DNA of 64,000 nucleotides from Runella limosa DSM 17973 (GCF_000482465.1 NZ_AXVJ01000043.1:62001-126000); one strand, 5' to 3'; counted from the stretch's first letter, positions 42,612-52,484 are shown. The notes: generated by a model from the letters alone, not told the origin. Made by a program: numbers and translations.

Positions 42612-44033
42612 ATGGAATTCCGTATAGAAAAAGACACGATGGGAAAGGTAGAAGTACCTGCACACGTGTATTGGGGAGCACAAACACAACGCTCCATCAT
42701 GAACTTCCCGATTGCCCAAGACATTAACAAAATGCCGAAGGAAATCATTCGGGCGTTTGCTTACTTGAAAAAAGCGGCTGCTATCACCAACTTTGAGGCA
42801 GGTATCCTTCCAGAAGACAAAAAGAATTTGATTGCACAAGTGTGCGACGAAATTTTGGCAGGTCAGCTCGATGACCAGTTTCCGTTGGTCGTTTGGCAAA
42901 CGGGTTCAGGCACGCAGTCAAACATGAACTGCAACGAGGTGATTGCTTACCGCGCCCACGTAATCAACGGTGGTTCGTTGTTGGACGAGAAAAAATTCTT
43001 GAACCCCAACGACGACGTCAATAAATCGCAGTCTTCCAACGATACGTTCCCGACGGCGATGCACATTGCGGCTTATAAAATTTTGATCGAAGTTACTATT
43101 CCTGGCATCCAAAAACTCCGCGATACGCTCAAAGCTAAATCAGAAGCATTTAAAGATGTGGTGAAAATTGGTCGTACGCACTTCATGGACGCTACGCCAT
43201 TGACCCTCGGGCAAGAGTTTTCGGGCTATGTGTCTCAGCTTGACCACGGTTTGCGCGCCATCAACAATACGTTGGCACACTTGTCAGAGTTGGCGTTGGG
43301 TGGAACAGCCGTAGGAACAGGTATCAATACACCGAAAGGATATTCTGAAAACGTAGCGGGTCACATCGCGGCGTTGACAGGTCTTCCATTCATCACGGCC
43401 GAAAACAAGTTTGAAGCCTTAGCCGCGCACGATGCCATCGTAGAAGCGCACGGCGCCCTAAAAACGGTAGCCGTTAGCTTGATGAAAATCGCCAACGACA
43501 TCCGTATGCTTTCGTCGGGACCACGCGCGGGTATCGGTGAAATCTTTATTCCAGACAATGAGCCAGGAAGCTCTATCATGCCTGGTAAAGTAAACCCAAC
43601 GCAGTGCGAGGCCATGACCATGGTTGCTTGCCAAGTATTGGGCAACGACGTGGCAATCAACATCGGTGGCTCAAACGGTCACTTTGAGTTGAACGTATTT
43701 AAGCCCGTAATGATTTACAACTTCTTACACTCGGCTCGTTTGATTGGTGACGTTTGCGTGGCGTTCAACGATAAGTGTGCCGTGGGTATCGAGCCGTTAA
43801 CAGAAAATATCCGTAAGCACGTCAACAATTCGTTGATGTTGGTAACGGCTTTGAACCCTAAAATTGGTTATTACAACGCCGCCGCCATCGCCCAAGATGC
43901 CCACAAGCGTGGTATTACCCTCAAACAAGCCGCGCTTGAGTTTGAACTCAAAGGCTTGGATTTCACTAAAATGACTTCCGAGGAATTTGATGAGTGGGTA
44001 CGCCCCGAAGACATGGTGGGTGGATTGAAATAA
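42612..44033 (+). CDS. fumC: Class II fumarate hydratase
   Basis: 473 residues from ATG 42612 ([16 protein letters not shown]), where family homology starts; the extra 29 codons upstream to 42525 are not conserved in kind and begin at the predicted transcription start. Fumarase/aspartase superfamily: [38 protein letters not shown] and the signature [11 protein letters not shown] with the catalytic Ser. It interconverts fumarate and malate in the TCA cycle as a homotetramer; no iron-sulfur cluster is needed. Confidence 0.96.
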   Translation: MEFRIEKDTMGKVEVPAHVYWGAQTQRSIMNFPIAQDINKMPKEIIRAFAYLKKAAAITNFEAGILPEDKKNLIAQVCDEILAGQLDDQFPLVVWQTGSGTQSNMNCNEVIAYRAHVINGGSLLDEKKFLNPNDDVNKSQSSNDTFPTAMHIAAYKILIEVTIPGIQKLRDTLKAKSEAFKDVVKIGRTHFMDATPLTLGQEFSGYVSQLDHGLRAINNTLAHLSELALGGTAVGTGINTPKGYSENVAGHIAALTGLPFITAENKFEALAAHDAIVEAHGALKTVAVSLMKIANDIRMLSSGPRAGIGEIFIPDNEPGSSIMPGKVNPTQCEAMTMVACQVLGNDVAINIGGSNGHFELNVFKPVMIYNFLHSARLIGDVCVAFNDKCAVGIEPLTENIRKHVNNSLMLVTALNPKIGYYNAAAIAQDAHKRGITLKQAALEFELKGLDFTKMTSEEFDEWVRPEDMVGGLK

Positions 44034-44070
44034 GTTTGTGGTTTTCAGTTTGCCCGTTGACAGGTTTATA

Positions 44071-44110
44071 AAAAAAATAGTCGGCTGCCAAGGTAGCCGA
44101 CTATTTTTTT
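44071..44110. terminator. Terminator after fumC
   Basis: Stem of 11 bp (44076-44086 with 44095-44105) extended by A/T pairs, with A-run before and T-run after, so it can work in both directions. Confidence 0.85.
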
Positions 44111-44124
44111 TATGCGCTTGGGGC

Positions 44125-44140
44125 GGGTTGTGAGCAACCC
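44125..44140. repeat. Single TGAG-loop palindrome
   Basis: GGGTTG-TGAG-CAACCC, identical to the copy at 5979-5994, in the convergent gap between fumC and hsp20. Confidence 0.8.
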
Positions 44141-44195
44141 TCCCCACATCAGGTTTTGTCACCTCGACGTTAGGAGAGGTCTAAAACCACCTTCC

Positions 44196-44615
44196 TTACG
44201 CCACTGCAATCTCCTGTGCGGGTTTTGCTGACCCAGGCACAAAAGGCAATGTCACTTGCAATACGCCGTTTTTGTACTCGGCTTTGATGCCCTCCGACTC
44301 AATGGTTTCGTCAATTACAAAGGTACGCTCAAACGAAGCCTTGGTAAATTCGTTGCGAATCCACTGTTGGTTTTCTTTGATGTCTTCTTTGGCCTGATAC
44401 GCAATCGTCAACTCGTTGCCTTTGAGACTGATTTTAAAGTCTTCCTTGGCGCGGTCGGGAGCGATGACGAAGATTTCGTAACTACTTTCGGTTTTTAGTA
44501 CATTGACTGGTACTCGGTATTGATTACCTGCAAAGGCACGACCGAACTGTTTTCCAAACGGGCCGAACCCCATTCCAGGGTGTCCGTGCCCACATTTTCT
44601 GTGATGATGATACAT
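44196..44615 (-). CDS. Hsp20/alpha-crystallin family small heat-shock protein
   Basis: 139 residues: a short His/Gly/Phe-rich N-terminus (MYHHHRKCGHGHPGMGFGPF), then the alpha-crystallin domain (YRVPVNVLKTESSYEIFVIAP; FVIDETIESEGIKAEYKNGVL with the conserved GxL). It should hold unfolding proteins as large oligomers. It is the last gene of an operon led by an ECF sigma factor. The N-terminal His cluster is unusual and might bind metal. Confidence 0.92.
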   Translation of the reverse strand: MYHHHRKCGHGHPGMGFGPFGKQFGRAFAGNQYRVPVNVLKTESSYEIFVIAPDRAKEDFKISLKGNELTIAYQAKEDIKENQQWIRNEFTKASFERTFVIDETIESEGIKAEYKNGVLQVTLPFVPGSAKPAQEIAVA

Positions 44616-44630
44616 GGCTATTAAAATTGG

Positions 44631-44882
44631 TTAAATTTTCGTGATAGGGTGTTGAAACGAATCGTTCAAGTTTTCTTTACGGTACTGCGCTGTTACGTCC
44701 TCATAAGGTGTGTAATACGCCTGATAGCGTTTCCATTGGCGACGGCGACGACCCATCATAAGTCGAAATGCCAAACCAAAAAACAAGAAAAAGAAAAATG
44801 CTTTCAATAATAAGAAAGGCAATATGAACAGAAATAATGCGCCAAAAAATACGGCTCCGATAACTCTCAAAATAGTAAACAT
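44631..44882 (-). CDS. Small membrane protein in the sigma-hsp20 operon
   Basis: 83 residues from ATG 44882; a longer frame to 44948 is open but adds a tail of poor quality. One long hydrophobic block (~residues 2-42, with FFGALFLFILPFLLLKAFFFF) followed by a basic cytoplasmic tail (MMGRRRRQWKRYQ). No family recognised. It lies 15 nt upstream of hsp20. A role in sensing envelope state is possible but not shown. Confidence 0.7.
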   Translation of the reverse strand: MFTILRVIGAVFFGALFLFILPFLLLKAFFFFLFFGLAFRLMMGRRRRQWKRYQAYYTPYEDVTAQYRKENLNDSFQHPITKI

Positions 44883-44980
44883 AGCTGTTAAATGGTTATA
44901 TGGTGATGTGTACAAACCCTGTACAAATAGGATGACGATTGAAATCAAAAATTACTTTAACGAATTTCGATTTTTTTGAA

Positions 44981-45310
44981 TTAATTTTTGCCGCAACGTT
45001 TGCGCCATTCTTCGCGCAAGCGAGTGCGTTCTTCGTCGTTCATGTGTAGCCATTTTTCCCGAAAAGCCGCTTTCTTTTGCGCGTGCTGAGCCCAAGGTGC
45101 GCCCTTGCCACGGCTAAAGTTCCCAAATAACAAACGGCACAAAATCAATAACCCCACGGCTTGCCAGTAGGAAATAAAAGCCACACCCACTAACGCAGGC
45201 AAAATAGCGTTCCAAAGCCACATGACGGCAGCGCCAAGTACCAAAACGGCCACCGCCGCAAAAAGCGGAAATAAGAAAAAATAGGCCCGACGATTGTGTT
45301 TAGTAGTCAT
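44981..45310 (-). CDS. Two-TM protein in the sigma-hsp20 operon
   Basis: 109 residues from ATG 45310; the frame also allows TTG at 45325. Two membrane segments (~residues 10-33 and 38-60) and a charged C-terminal part with HMNDEERTRLREEWRKRCG, an Asp/Glu/Arg-rich helix like that seen after ECF sigma genes in Bacteroidota and in Spy/CpxP-like proteins. It could be the anti-sigma partner or a stress sensor; no ZAS motif (HxxxCxxC) is visible. Confidence 0.7.
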   Translation of the reverse strand: MTTKHNRRAYFFLFPLFAAVAVLVLGAAVMWLWNAILPALVGVAFISYWQAVGLLILCRLLFGNFSRGKGAPWAQHAQKKAAFREKWLHMNDEERTRLREEWRKRCGKN

Positions 45311-45333
45311 GGTTGCGTTGGTCAAAAAAATGG

Positions 45334-45882
45334 TTAATCTATCAATAAATCTTGGTACAAACCCGCCAACCGTTTTCGCAAATGCTGCACAACGTAGCGT
45401 TTGCGCGAAATCAGCGTTTTGATGTTCTCACCCGTGCGGTCAGCAATCTCCTGAAACGTCTCGTCTTCGAGTTCGTTCCACACAAATACCTGACGCTGGT
45501 TTTCGGGAAGTTCGTCGAGGGCTTCCATGAGTTGTTGCCAAAACAACTCGCGGAGATAGTCACTTTCGGGCGTTCCGTCGTCGGCGAGCAATAAATCTTT
45601 GAACACGATTTCGCCGTCTTCGTCCTCGTAGCCGTAATCTTCGAGGGTTTCGGGGCGCTGCTTGCGGTAGGTGTCCACAATGCGGTTCCGCGCCACCCGA
45701 TACAGCCAACTTCCCACTTGTTCAATGGCTTCTACTTCGGGCTGACTGCTCAGTTGGTACCAAACGTCCTGCAAAATATCCTCAGCATCTTCGTCGCTGC
45801 TTACGCGCTGACGAATGAAGCCAAAAAGTTGCTTGCTGTACTTTTTGATGGTTTGAACAATAGGTAGTCGTGCGGTTGCCAA
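45334..45882 (-). CDS. ECF-type RNA polymerase sigma factor
   Basis: 182 residues. Region 2: KKYSKQLFGFIRQRVSSDED and AEDILQDVWYQL; region 4: LPENQRQVFVWNELED and FQEIADRTGENIKTLISRKR. No ATG is available in frame before a stop codon; the start appears to be TTG at 45882. It leads an operon with two small membrane proteins and hsp20, so it is likely to direct a protein-folding or envelope stress response and perhaps its own operon. Confidence 0.9.
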   Translation of the reverse strand: MATARLPIVQTIKKYSKQLFGFIRQRVSSDEDAEDILQDVWYQLSSQPEVEAIEQVGSWLYRVARNRIVDTYRKQRPETLEDYGYEDEDGEIVFKDLLLADDGTPESDYLRELFWQQLMEALDELPENQRQVFVWNELEDETFQEIADRTGENIKTLISRKRYVVQHLRKRLAGLYQDLLID

Positions 45883-46066
45883 TGTTAATTTTAAGTGGTT
45901 AATTGGTTAGACGAACAACTTTGAAAATTACTTTAAACCGTGTAAAGTTTTTTTGCAATAGACGTTTTTGCTCGTTCTGTCGTACTGAATATAGTGGAAA
46001 AGACCTTAAAATCATTTTTTGTCATGAAAAGTCAGGGGTAAAACTTCTTCCCTCTAACTTCGTTTA

Positions 46067-46074
46067 TATCTTTG
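46067..46074 (+). promoter_or_regulatory. -7 box (TATCTTTG) of the acyl-CoA synthetase gene
   Basis: Exact TAnnTTTG match 39 bp before the ATG at 46114. Confidence 0.5.
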
Positions 46075-46113
46075 TAGTGTACAATTTTTTCTAAACATCA
46101 ACCTAAAATCTGA

Positions 46114-47826
46114 ATGGCTGTAACTAGAGATACCTTTCCGTGGCTAAAATTTTACCCAGCGGGAATGCCCTTTGAAATTAATCCAGATGTCTATTCGTCG
46201 TTGTTAGAAATGATTGACGAAGGCTTTACCAAATATGCTTCGCGTAAAGCTTACTCCTGCATGGGCAAAGAAATTACGTATGCTGAGTTAGATAAACAAT
46301 CGCGCAATTTTGCGGCCTATCTGCAAAGCATCGGCCTCCAAAAAGGCGACCGTCTTGCGATTCAAATGCCCAACGTGCTGCAATACCCCATTGCGATGTT
46401 TGGCGCATTGCGGGCAGGACTCACGGTGGTCAATACCAATCCGCTTTATACGCCCCGCGAAATGGAACACCAGTTCAAAGATTCGGGAGCAAAAGCCATT
46501 GTGATTTTGGCCAACTTTGCTTCTAACCTAGAAAAAGTACTTCCCCATACCAACATCGAGCACGTACTAGTCACCGAGATTGGTGATTTGTTGGGTTTTG
46601 GCAAAAAACAACTTGTCAATTTTGTGGTAAAGAATGTCAAGAAAATGGTGCCTGACTATGACCTTCCTACGGCAAAGTCGTTTACAGATGCATTGAGCAA
46701 AGGTGCCGCCGCCGACTACCAAAAACCTGATTTGAGAAATTCAGACTTGGCATTTATTCAATATACGGGTGGGACAACGGGGGTGTCGAAAGGTGCCATG
46801 CTAACCCACCGCAACATCATTGCTAACGTAGAAGCCAACTGCGTTTATCTGAGCCCGATGCTCAATACGATTCCCGAAGGGCAAACCAACGTGATTGTGG
46901 CAGCTTTGCCGCTGTACCACGTGTACGCGCTTACCTGCAACGCCCTTTCTGCCCTTAAAAACGGCGGAATGAACCTGTTGATTACAAATCCACGCGACAT
47001 GGAGGCGTTTATCAAAGACCTAAAAAAATACAAAGTAACCACCTTTACGGGGGTGAATACGCTGTACAACGGCTTGATGAACAACCCTAAAATTGGCGAA
47101 GTTGATTTTAGCGGCCTCAAAATAACCTCGGCGGGAGGAATGGCACTACAAAAAGTGGTGGCCGAACGATGGTACAAACTCACGGGCAATTTACCAACCG
47201 AGGGCTACGGCTTGTCTGAGACATCGCCCGTACTTTGCGCCAACCCACTGAAAACCACCGACAACTGCGTTGGTACCATCGGAATCCCCTTCCCTAGTAC
47301 CGAAATGCGCATCATGCGCGACGATAGCACCTGGGCAGATGTGGGCGAAGCGGGTGAAATCTGTGCATTAGGGCCACAGGTAATGCCAGGATACTACAAC
47401 CGCCCCGACGAAACGGCCAAAGTGATGTTTACCGACCCTGCCGATGGCCGTCAGTGGTTCAAAACGGGTGATGTCGGGGTGATGGATGCCGATGGCTTTT
47501 TCAAAATCGTTGACCGTAAGAAAGACATGGTACTTGTGTCAGGTTTCAACGTGTATCCCAACGAAATAGAAGATGTCGTGGCGCAATGTCAGGGTGTTTT
47601 GGAGGTCGCGTGTATTGGCGTACCCGACGAAAAAACAACCGAAGCGGTGAAGATTTTTGTGGTAAAAAAAGACGAAAGCCTTACAAAAGAGCAAATTATG
47701 GCCTATTGCCGCGAAAATTTGACGGCCTACAAATGCCCTAAGCACATTGAATTCCGTACCGAATTGCCCAAGACCAACGTAGGTAAAATTCTACGGAAGG
47801 CTTTGCGGGATGAGGTAAAAAAATAA
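46114..47826 (+). CDS. fadD: Long-chain fatty acid-CoA ligase
   Basis: 570 residues, AMP-forming acyl-CoA synthetase: P-loop YTGGTTGVSKGAMLTHRN (~residues 211-228), GYGLSETSPV (~367-376), GDVGVMDADGFFKIVDRKKD and the catalytic Lys in TNVGKILRKALRDE at the C-terminus. It activates fatty acids with ATP and CoA at the inner membrane. The next gene, an acyl-CoA dehydrogenase, starts 4 nt after its stop, so the two form a beta-oxidation operon. Confidence 0.94.
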   Translation: MAVTRDTFPWLKFYPAGMPFEINPDVYSSLLEMIDEGFTKYASRKAYSCMGKEITYAELDKQSRNFAAYLQSIGLQKGDRLAIQMPNVLQYPIAMFGALRAGLTVVNTNPLYTPREMEHQFKDSGAKAIVILANFASNLEKVLPHTNIEHVLVTEIGDLLGFGKKQLVNFVVKNVKKMVPDYDLPTAKSFTDALSKGAAADYQKPDLRNSDLAFIQYTGGTTGVSKGAMLTHRNIIANVEANCVYLSPMLNTIPEGQTNVIVAALPLYHVYALTCNALSALKNGGMNLLITNPRDMEAFIKDLKKYKVTTFTGVNTLYNGLMNNPKIGEVDFSGLKITSAGGMALQKVVAERWYKLTGNLPTEGYGLSETSPVLCANPLKTTDNCVGTIGIPFPSTEMRIMRDDSTWADVGEAGEICALGPQVMPGYYNRPDETAKVMFTDPADGRQWFKTGDVGVMDADGFFKIVDRKKDMVLVSGFNVYPNEIEDVVAQCQGVLEVACIGVPDEKTTEAVKIFVVKKDESLTKEQIMAYCRENLTAYKCPKHIEFRTELPKTNVGKILRKALRDEVKK

Positions 47827-47830
47827 TTGT

Positions 47831-49627
47831 ATGTTTTTTTCAAAACGCGACCTTCAATTTAACCTGTACCAACTGCTTGACGTGGAGCAGTTGGTGCAGT
47901 ACCCGTACTTCCAAGACCACAATCGGGAATCGTTTGACATGGTACTGGACGCTGCCGAGCAAATAGCCGACAAAATGCTGCGTCCTTTACTCACCGAAAT
48001 GGACCGTAATGAGCCCCAGCTTGTCGATGGCAAAATCCGCGTCCACGAAGGTATGAAAGCCATCACGCGGCGCTTTGGGGAAGATGGCTGGATAAATGCT
48101 ACTTTCAGCTACGAAGAAGGCGGGCAACAACTCCCCGCCACCGTTCACAATGCGGCAGCGTTTATTTTTCAAGCCGCCAATTATTCGGCCAGTGTGTATC
48201 CATTTTTGACCACAGGGGCCGCCAATTTGATTCGGAGTTTTGGTTCTTCTGAACTGATTGATACCTACACGCCCAACATGTACAACGGCCGTTGGCAAGG
48301 AACCATGGCCCTGACAGAACCCAACGCAGGAAGCTCATTATCAGATATTTCTACTAGCGCCGAACTTACCGAAACCGCAGGCGTTTACAAAATTCAAGGA
48401 CAAAAAATCTTTATTTCTTGCGGCGATCACGACGCTTGCGAAAACGTAGTTCATTTGTTGTTGGCCAAAATCAAAGGCGGTCCCGTTGGCACCAAAGGGA
48501 TTTCTTTGTTTGTAGTACCCCAGCAACGCGTTACCCCTAAAGGTTTGGTGCCAAACGGCGTCACCACGGCAGGAGTGTATCATAAAATGGGCTACAAAGG
48601 CGCGCCCATTGCGCACTTGATGTTTGGTTCTGATACCGACTGTTTGGGCTATTTGGTGGGAGAAGAACACAGAGGCTTGAGTTATATGTTCCAGATGATG
48701 AACGAAGCTCGGGTTGGAGTCGGCACCAACGCGGCGGCCATCGGTACGGCGGCTTACCACGCTTCGTTGGCCTACGCCAAAGAGCGCCCGCAAGGCCGAC
48801 CCATCGCGGCCAAAGACCCCACCCAGCCTCAGACGTTGATTATCCACCACGCGGATGTCAAACGAATGTTATTATTTCAAAAGTCGGTGGTCGAAGGTTC
48901 GCTGTCGTTGTTGTTACAATGCGGACTTTGGGCCGATATTGCCCACGTAGCCCAAGGCACCGATAAAGAAAGAGCCGAACTTTTACTTGATTTACTTACG
49001 CCCATTGCCAAATCATATCCGTCCGAAATGTGCTGCCAAACGACCAGTGCAGCCGTGCAGATTTTGGGAGGCGCAGGCTATACAACAGATTTCCCACTTG
49101 AACAATATTACCGCGAAGCCCGCATTCACCCGATTCACGAAGGTACAACGGGGATTCATGGGCTCGATTTGTTGGGCCGAAAAATTACCCTCAAAGGTGG
49201 AAAAGCGGTACAATTGCTGGCCGAAGAAATGCGTCTAGCCATTGCGCAGGCCAAAGCCGCCGCCAACGAACCAAAGCTCCCTATTTGGGCCGAGCAGTTA
49301 GAAAAGGGATTGCTCAAAGTTCAACAAGTAACGGCGCATCTGTTGGCGATAGCTCCGCAAAATGTGGAGGCATTTTTGGCCGACGCCACCCTGTACTTAG
49401 AAATGTTTGGAATTACGACTATCGCTTGGCAGTGGCTCAAACAAGCAACCGAAGCAAACAAAAAACTGGCAGATGCCAACGCTGATTCAGAACGCCATTT
49501 TTATCAAGGAAAAATAGCTACTGCTCATTATTTCTTTGAGTATGAACTGGTAAAAACTACGGCACTGGCGAAGCGTCTTCTTAGTCAGAGTCGAGCAACG
49601 GTGGAGATGCAACCCGAGTGGTTCTAA
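47831..49627 (+). CDS. Acyl-CoA dehydrogenase, long (DmdC-like) form
   Basis: 598 residues, about 200 longer than short-chain acyl-CoA dehydrogenases, matching the subfamily with a C-terminal extra domain. FAD-binding and active-site region: GTMALTEPNAGSSLSDI (~residue 155), FQMMNEARVGVGTNAAAIG, and GGAGYTTDFPLEQYYREARI followed by HPIHEGTTGIH. It introduces the trans-2 double bond in acyl-CoA using FAD. Co-transcribed with fadD; a natural electron acceptor (ETF) is not in the window. Confidence 0.93.
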   Translation: MFFSKRDLQFNLYQLLDVEQLVQYPYFQDHNRESFDMVLDAAEQIADKMLRPLLTEMDRNEPQLVDGKIRVHEGMKAITRRFGEDGWINATFSYEEGGQQLPATVHNAAAFIFQAANYSASVYPFLTTGAANLIRSFGSSELIDTYTPNMYNGRWQGTMALTEPNAGSSLSDISTSAELTETAGVYKIQGQKIFISCGDHDACENVVHLLLAKIKGGPVGTKGISLFVVPQQRVTPKGLVPNGVTTAGVYHKMGYKGAPIAHLMFGSDTDCLGYLVGEEHRGLSYMFQMMNEARVGVGTNAAAIGTAAYHASLAYAKERPQGRPIAAKDPTQPQTLIIHHADVKRMLLFQKSVVEGSLSLLLQCGLWADIAHVAQGTDKERAELLLDLLTPIAKSYPSEMCCQTTSAAVQILGGAGYTTDFPLEQYYREARIHPIHEGTTGIHGLDLLGRKITLKGGKAVQLLAEEMRLAIAQAKAAANEPKLPIWAEQLEKGLLKVQQVTAHLLAIAPQNVEAFLADATLYLEMFGITTIAWQWLKQATEANKKLADANADSERHFYQGKIATAHYFFEYELVKTTALAKRLLSQSRATVEMQPEWF

Positions 49628-49646
49628 TTTTACAAATCGTATAAAA

Positions 49647-49684
49647 ACAAAAAAGCCGTGCAGAAGATCCGCTCGGCTTTTTGA
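49647..49684 (+). terminator. Terminator after the fadD operon
   Basis: 8-bp stem AAAAGCCG/CGGCTTTT (49651-49658 with 49674-49681) with a 15-nt loop and T-run. Confidence 0.75.
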
Positions 49685-49991
49685 CTTTACTCAACGTTAT
49701 GAAAAACTCTTTATTTTGACTCTTCTTATAATAAGAAGTAACATCATTAGTAAATGTAGTAGCTTCTAGTTTACTTAAAGACAGCCTATTTTGGCGGCAG
49801 TCGTTTAAATAACTCTACAAAGTTAGTGACTTATTCTGGTAGAAAGAAATACATTTTGCTGAAAAAAAGATAAAAATCAACAAATAGCCTACGAAAAGGC
49901 TAAAAAGGCTATGTTCTACCGTATTTTTAGTACAAATTTTTCCACTAAACTTACGATTAGCCCGCCTAAACCTACCAAAAGTAGCCTGAAC
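49685..49991. other. AT-rich intergenic region
   Basis: About 300 nt without a plausible reading frame. One small hairpin, TAGCC/GGCTA near 49887-49904, and no promoter match I trust. It separates two convergent genes. Confidence 0.5.
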
Positions 49992-50873
49992 TTATTTTAC
50001 TGAATCGTAAATCAGTCTTGAAATATCGGCGAGTGCTTTTACTCCTTCTTTGGGGTTGGTTAGTTTCTTTGACAATAAAACTAGCACATATTTTCGCCCA
50101 TCGGGAAGAAATACGATGCCCGAGTCGTGCTGAACTCCCGTAATGGAACCTGTTTTGTGCGCCACGTTGACATTGGTGGGAAGTTGGGCAGGAATAATTT
50201 CGTTGAATTTTTGGTCAAGTAAAATGCGAATCATGGCATCACAGGCTTTTTTGTTGACCGCTTTTTTCAACGCAATTTTTTCAAAAATAAGCATCAAATC
50301 ATAAGCCGTGACGGAGTTGTTCAGCCCTTTCTGAAACGCTTTGGTGTCTTCCACACCGCGCAACACCTGAATATCCTGCGCCCCAAGTTGACGCATGGTC
50401 GCATTGGCATTTTTGGCGTCCACGAGGTCAATCAAAATATTCGTGGCAAGGTTGCTACTCACAATAATCATTTGGTAGGTGAGGTCATAAATCGTCATTT
50501 TTTTTCCAATTTGGCGATACATATCATCGGCGCTGTCGTCGCTAATGTCAAGCTTAAACGGGCTACCATCGACAATACTCTTGAATTCATTTTTGACCAG
50601 AATCGAATCCGTAAGGTTAAATTTCTTGGCTTTGGCTTGTTTAAAGACCTCAATCATCACGGGCGTTTTCATGGTACTAGCCGCGTGGAAGTTTTCGTGA
50701 CCGTTAATGAAAAGGGTTTCTTGCGTTTGCAGGTCTTTGAAGGCTACCCCAAACTCTCCTTCCACGGTTTTGAGACGTGCCTGAATCGTCTCTTTAAGGC
50801 TAGAGATAGCGGGTTTCTGGGCAAAAACGCAAAGGGATAAACAAGAAAAAAAGGTAAGGTAGAGAAGTTTCAT
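49992..50873 (-). CDS. Class A beta-lactamase-like serine hydrolase
   Basis: 293 residues with a signal peptide (to about residue 19). Class A landmarks: active-site Ser66 and Lys69 in AASTMKTPV, an SxN-type motif as Ser139-Ser140-Asn141 (IVSSNLATN), an omega-loop Glu in RGVEDTKAFQKGLNNS, and KTG in VAHKTGSITG. The usual SDN is SSN, and ExxLN is not kept. It may hydrolyse beta-lactams in the periplasm or be a related cell-wall hydrolase; resistance cannot be concluded from sequence alone. Confidence 0.85.
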   Translation of the reverse strand: MKLLYLTFFSCLSLCVFAQKPAISSLKETIQARLKTVEGEFGVAFKDLQTQETLFINGHENFHAASTMKTPVMIEVFKQAKAKKFNLTDSILVKNEFKSIVDGSPFKLDISDDSADDMYRQIGKKMTIYDLTYQMIIVSSNLATNILIDLVDAKNANATMRQLGAQDIQVLRGVEDTKAFQKGLNNSVTAYDLMLIFEKIALKKAVNKKACDAMIRILLDQKFNEIIPAQLPTNVNVAHKTGSITGVQHDSGIVFLPDGRKYVLVLLSKKLTNPKEGVKALADISRLIYDSVK

Positions 50874-50932
50874 GTTGATGATGTTTGAACACGAAACTTA
50901 CCGATTTTTTCGGAATTTAGCACCAAAAACAA

Positions 50933-50965
50933 CAACGGCGCTGCCTAAATTAGACAACGCCGTTG
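50933..50965 (-). terminator. Terminator after the choice-of-anchor I gene
   Basis: 8-bp stem CAACGGCG/CGCCGTTG (50933-50940 with 50958-50965), 17-nt loop, followed on the minus strand by TTGTTTTTGG. Confidence 0.65.
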
Positions 50966-50984
50966 GCAGATTCGTTAGGTATCG

Positions 50985-52484
50985 TTACTGAGGACGGTAA
51001 ATTTTGATAACCCCGTCGTTTTCACTGCTGACAATCAATAAGCTTTTCTTGAGCGGGCTTTGATTGGCAGGGACAAACAAAACACCTTCGGGTGCATCGC
51101 CCGTCTTGAGAAGTTGTAAAAAAACAGGAGCAGTAGGGTTGGTAACGTCGTAAACAGCCACTGCATCGGCACGTTCCATTCCTACAAAAGCTACTTTACG
51201 CGTCCCTACTTGGCCGATGGCAATGCCTTCAGGTTCGACGCCTTTATCGTCGCTACGGGCATCGTCGTAAACTCCCGCAGCAATGCTACGTACTTCAAGC
51301 TCATTTTTGCTGTCAAACACTTGGCTTCCTGTATTTCCGTTCCAAACGCTAAACGAGCGAGCTCCCAACGAATAAATTGCCTCATATTCACTATCGCCAT
51401 CGGTATTGCCGAGCGTAGTTGTGATGTTGAGACGCCCCATTTGAGTATTCGTTTTGAGGGCTGCTGCATTGGGAAAAATCGCTGGATCAAGAACGACTGA
51501 ACTGTGATTTACACGACGGATTTCAGAAAAACCAGTGTATTCGCGGGCGTCACCTTCGTTGGCTGTGAAAAGATAGGGTACACCACCCGACTCAAGAACA
51601 GCAATGGCATCGGGCTGATACATCCCAAAAGCAGGCCATTTTTTCAACGCAATGGCATTGTCTTGGTCGCTGACGTCGATGGCGTTTTCGTCGAGGTTAT
51701 AATTTTTGAAACCTAATGGAAAAATGGTAGTAATCGTTTTTGACGTAAGGTCAATTTTGGCAATGGCATTGTTTTCTTGCAACGTCACCCAAGCTGTTTT
51801 TGAATCATCCGAGACGGTAATATATTCGGGTTCAATGTCTTGGGCAAAGCTGGCGTTTAGTCCAAAAATACGCAATCCTTTGGCCATAAGCGCCGCTTGT
51901 TGGGGAGCAAAACCTGCAAAATCAAGGGTTTTTACCGAATAGTTGTCATCGACAGAAATAATAGAAACGCTTCCGACGGGGTCGATGGTGTAGGCGTCGT
52001 TGGGTTCTCCTTCGTTGGCAGTAAGGATATAACGACCATCAGGAGAAAATGTAACCATGTCAGGCAAAGCACCTACAGGAATTACTTTGATTTCTTTTTG
52101 GTCAATCGTGTTGAATACGACAACTTTGCCAGGGTCGGTTTTGGTTGCGGACTCAATGGCGGCAGCTAGTTTACCGTTGAAAATACTCAAGCTATTCACC
52201 GCTCCGCCGTAGGGAGCCATGCTGATGTTGCCAATGACTTTGAGTTGGCTATTGCTGGCCACCTCAATAATATCAATTTTATTGACATTGCTATTGTTGA
52301 CCACAAAAAGGCGGCCTGTAATAGGGTCAAAAGCGCTGATTTCGGCCGCACCTGTGTCACCGATGTCGATGCTGGCAATTTCGGTAAAAGTAGCGGGGTT
52401 TTCATTGGGTGCAGGGTCGAGACGGTGGTCGGCACAAGCATATACAAACAACAATAGCGTGAGGGGTAAAAGTATCTTTTGCAT
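50985..52484 (-). CDS. Choice-of-anchor I family lipoprotein (beta-propeller)
   Basis: 499 residues with a lipoprotein signal (LLLFVYACAD, Cys at ~17). A seven-bladed propeller: GAEISAFDPITGRLFVVNN, VTFSPDGRYILTANEGEPND, VSDDSKTAWVTLQENNAIAKI, PYLFTANEGDAREY, GVEPEGIAIGQVGTRKVAFVG. This is the choice-of-anchor I domain also found beside alkaline phosphatases and esterases. Here it is alone and anchored by a lipid, so it is probably a surface or periplasmic protein; activity unknown. Confidence 0.88.
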   Translation of the reverse strand: MQKILLPLTLLLFVYACADHRLDPAPNENPATFTEIASIDIGDTGAAEISAFDPITGRLFVVNNSNVNKIDIIEVASNSQLKVIGNISMAPYGGAVNSLSIFNGKLAAAIESATKTDPGKVVVFNTIDQKEIKVIPVGALPDMVTFSPDGRYILTANEGEPNDAYTIDPVGSVSIISVDDNYSVKTLDFAGFAPQQAALMAKGLRIFGLNASFAQDIEPEYITVSDDSKTAWVTLQENNAIAKIDLTSKTITTIFPLGFKNYNLDENAIDVSDQDNAIALKKWPAFGMYQPDAIAVLESGGVPYLFTANEGDAREYTGFSEIRRVNHSSVVLDPAIFPNAAALKTNTQMGRLNITTTLGNTDGDSEYEAIYSLGARSFSVWNGNTGSQVFDSKNELEVRSIAAGVYDDARSDDKGVEPEGIAIGQVGTRKVAFVGMERADAVAVYDVTNPTAPVFLQLLKTGDAPEGVLFVPANQSPLKKSLLIVSSENDGVIKIYRPQ

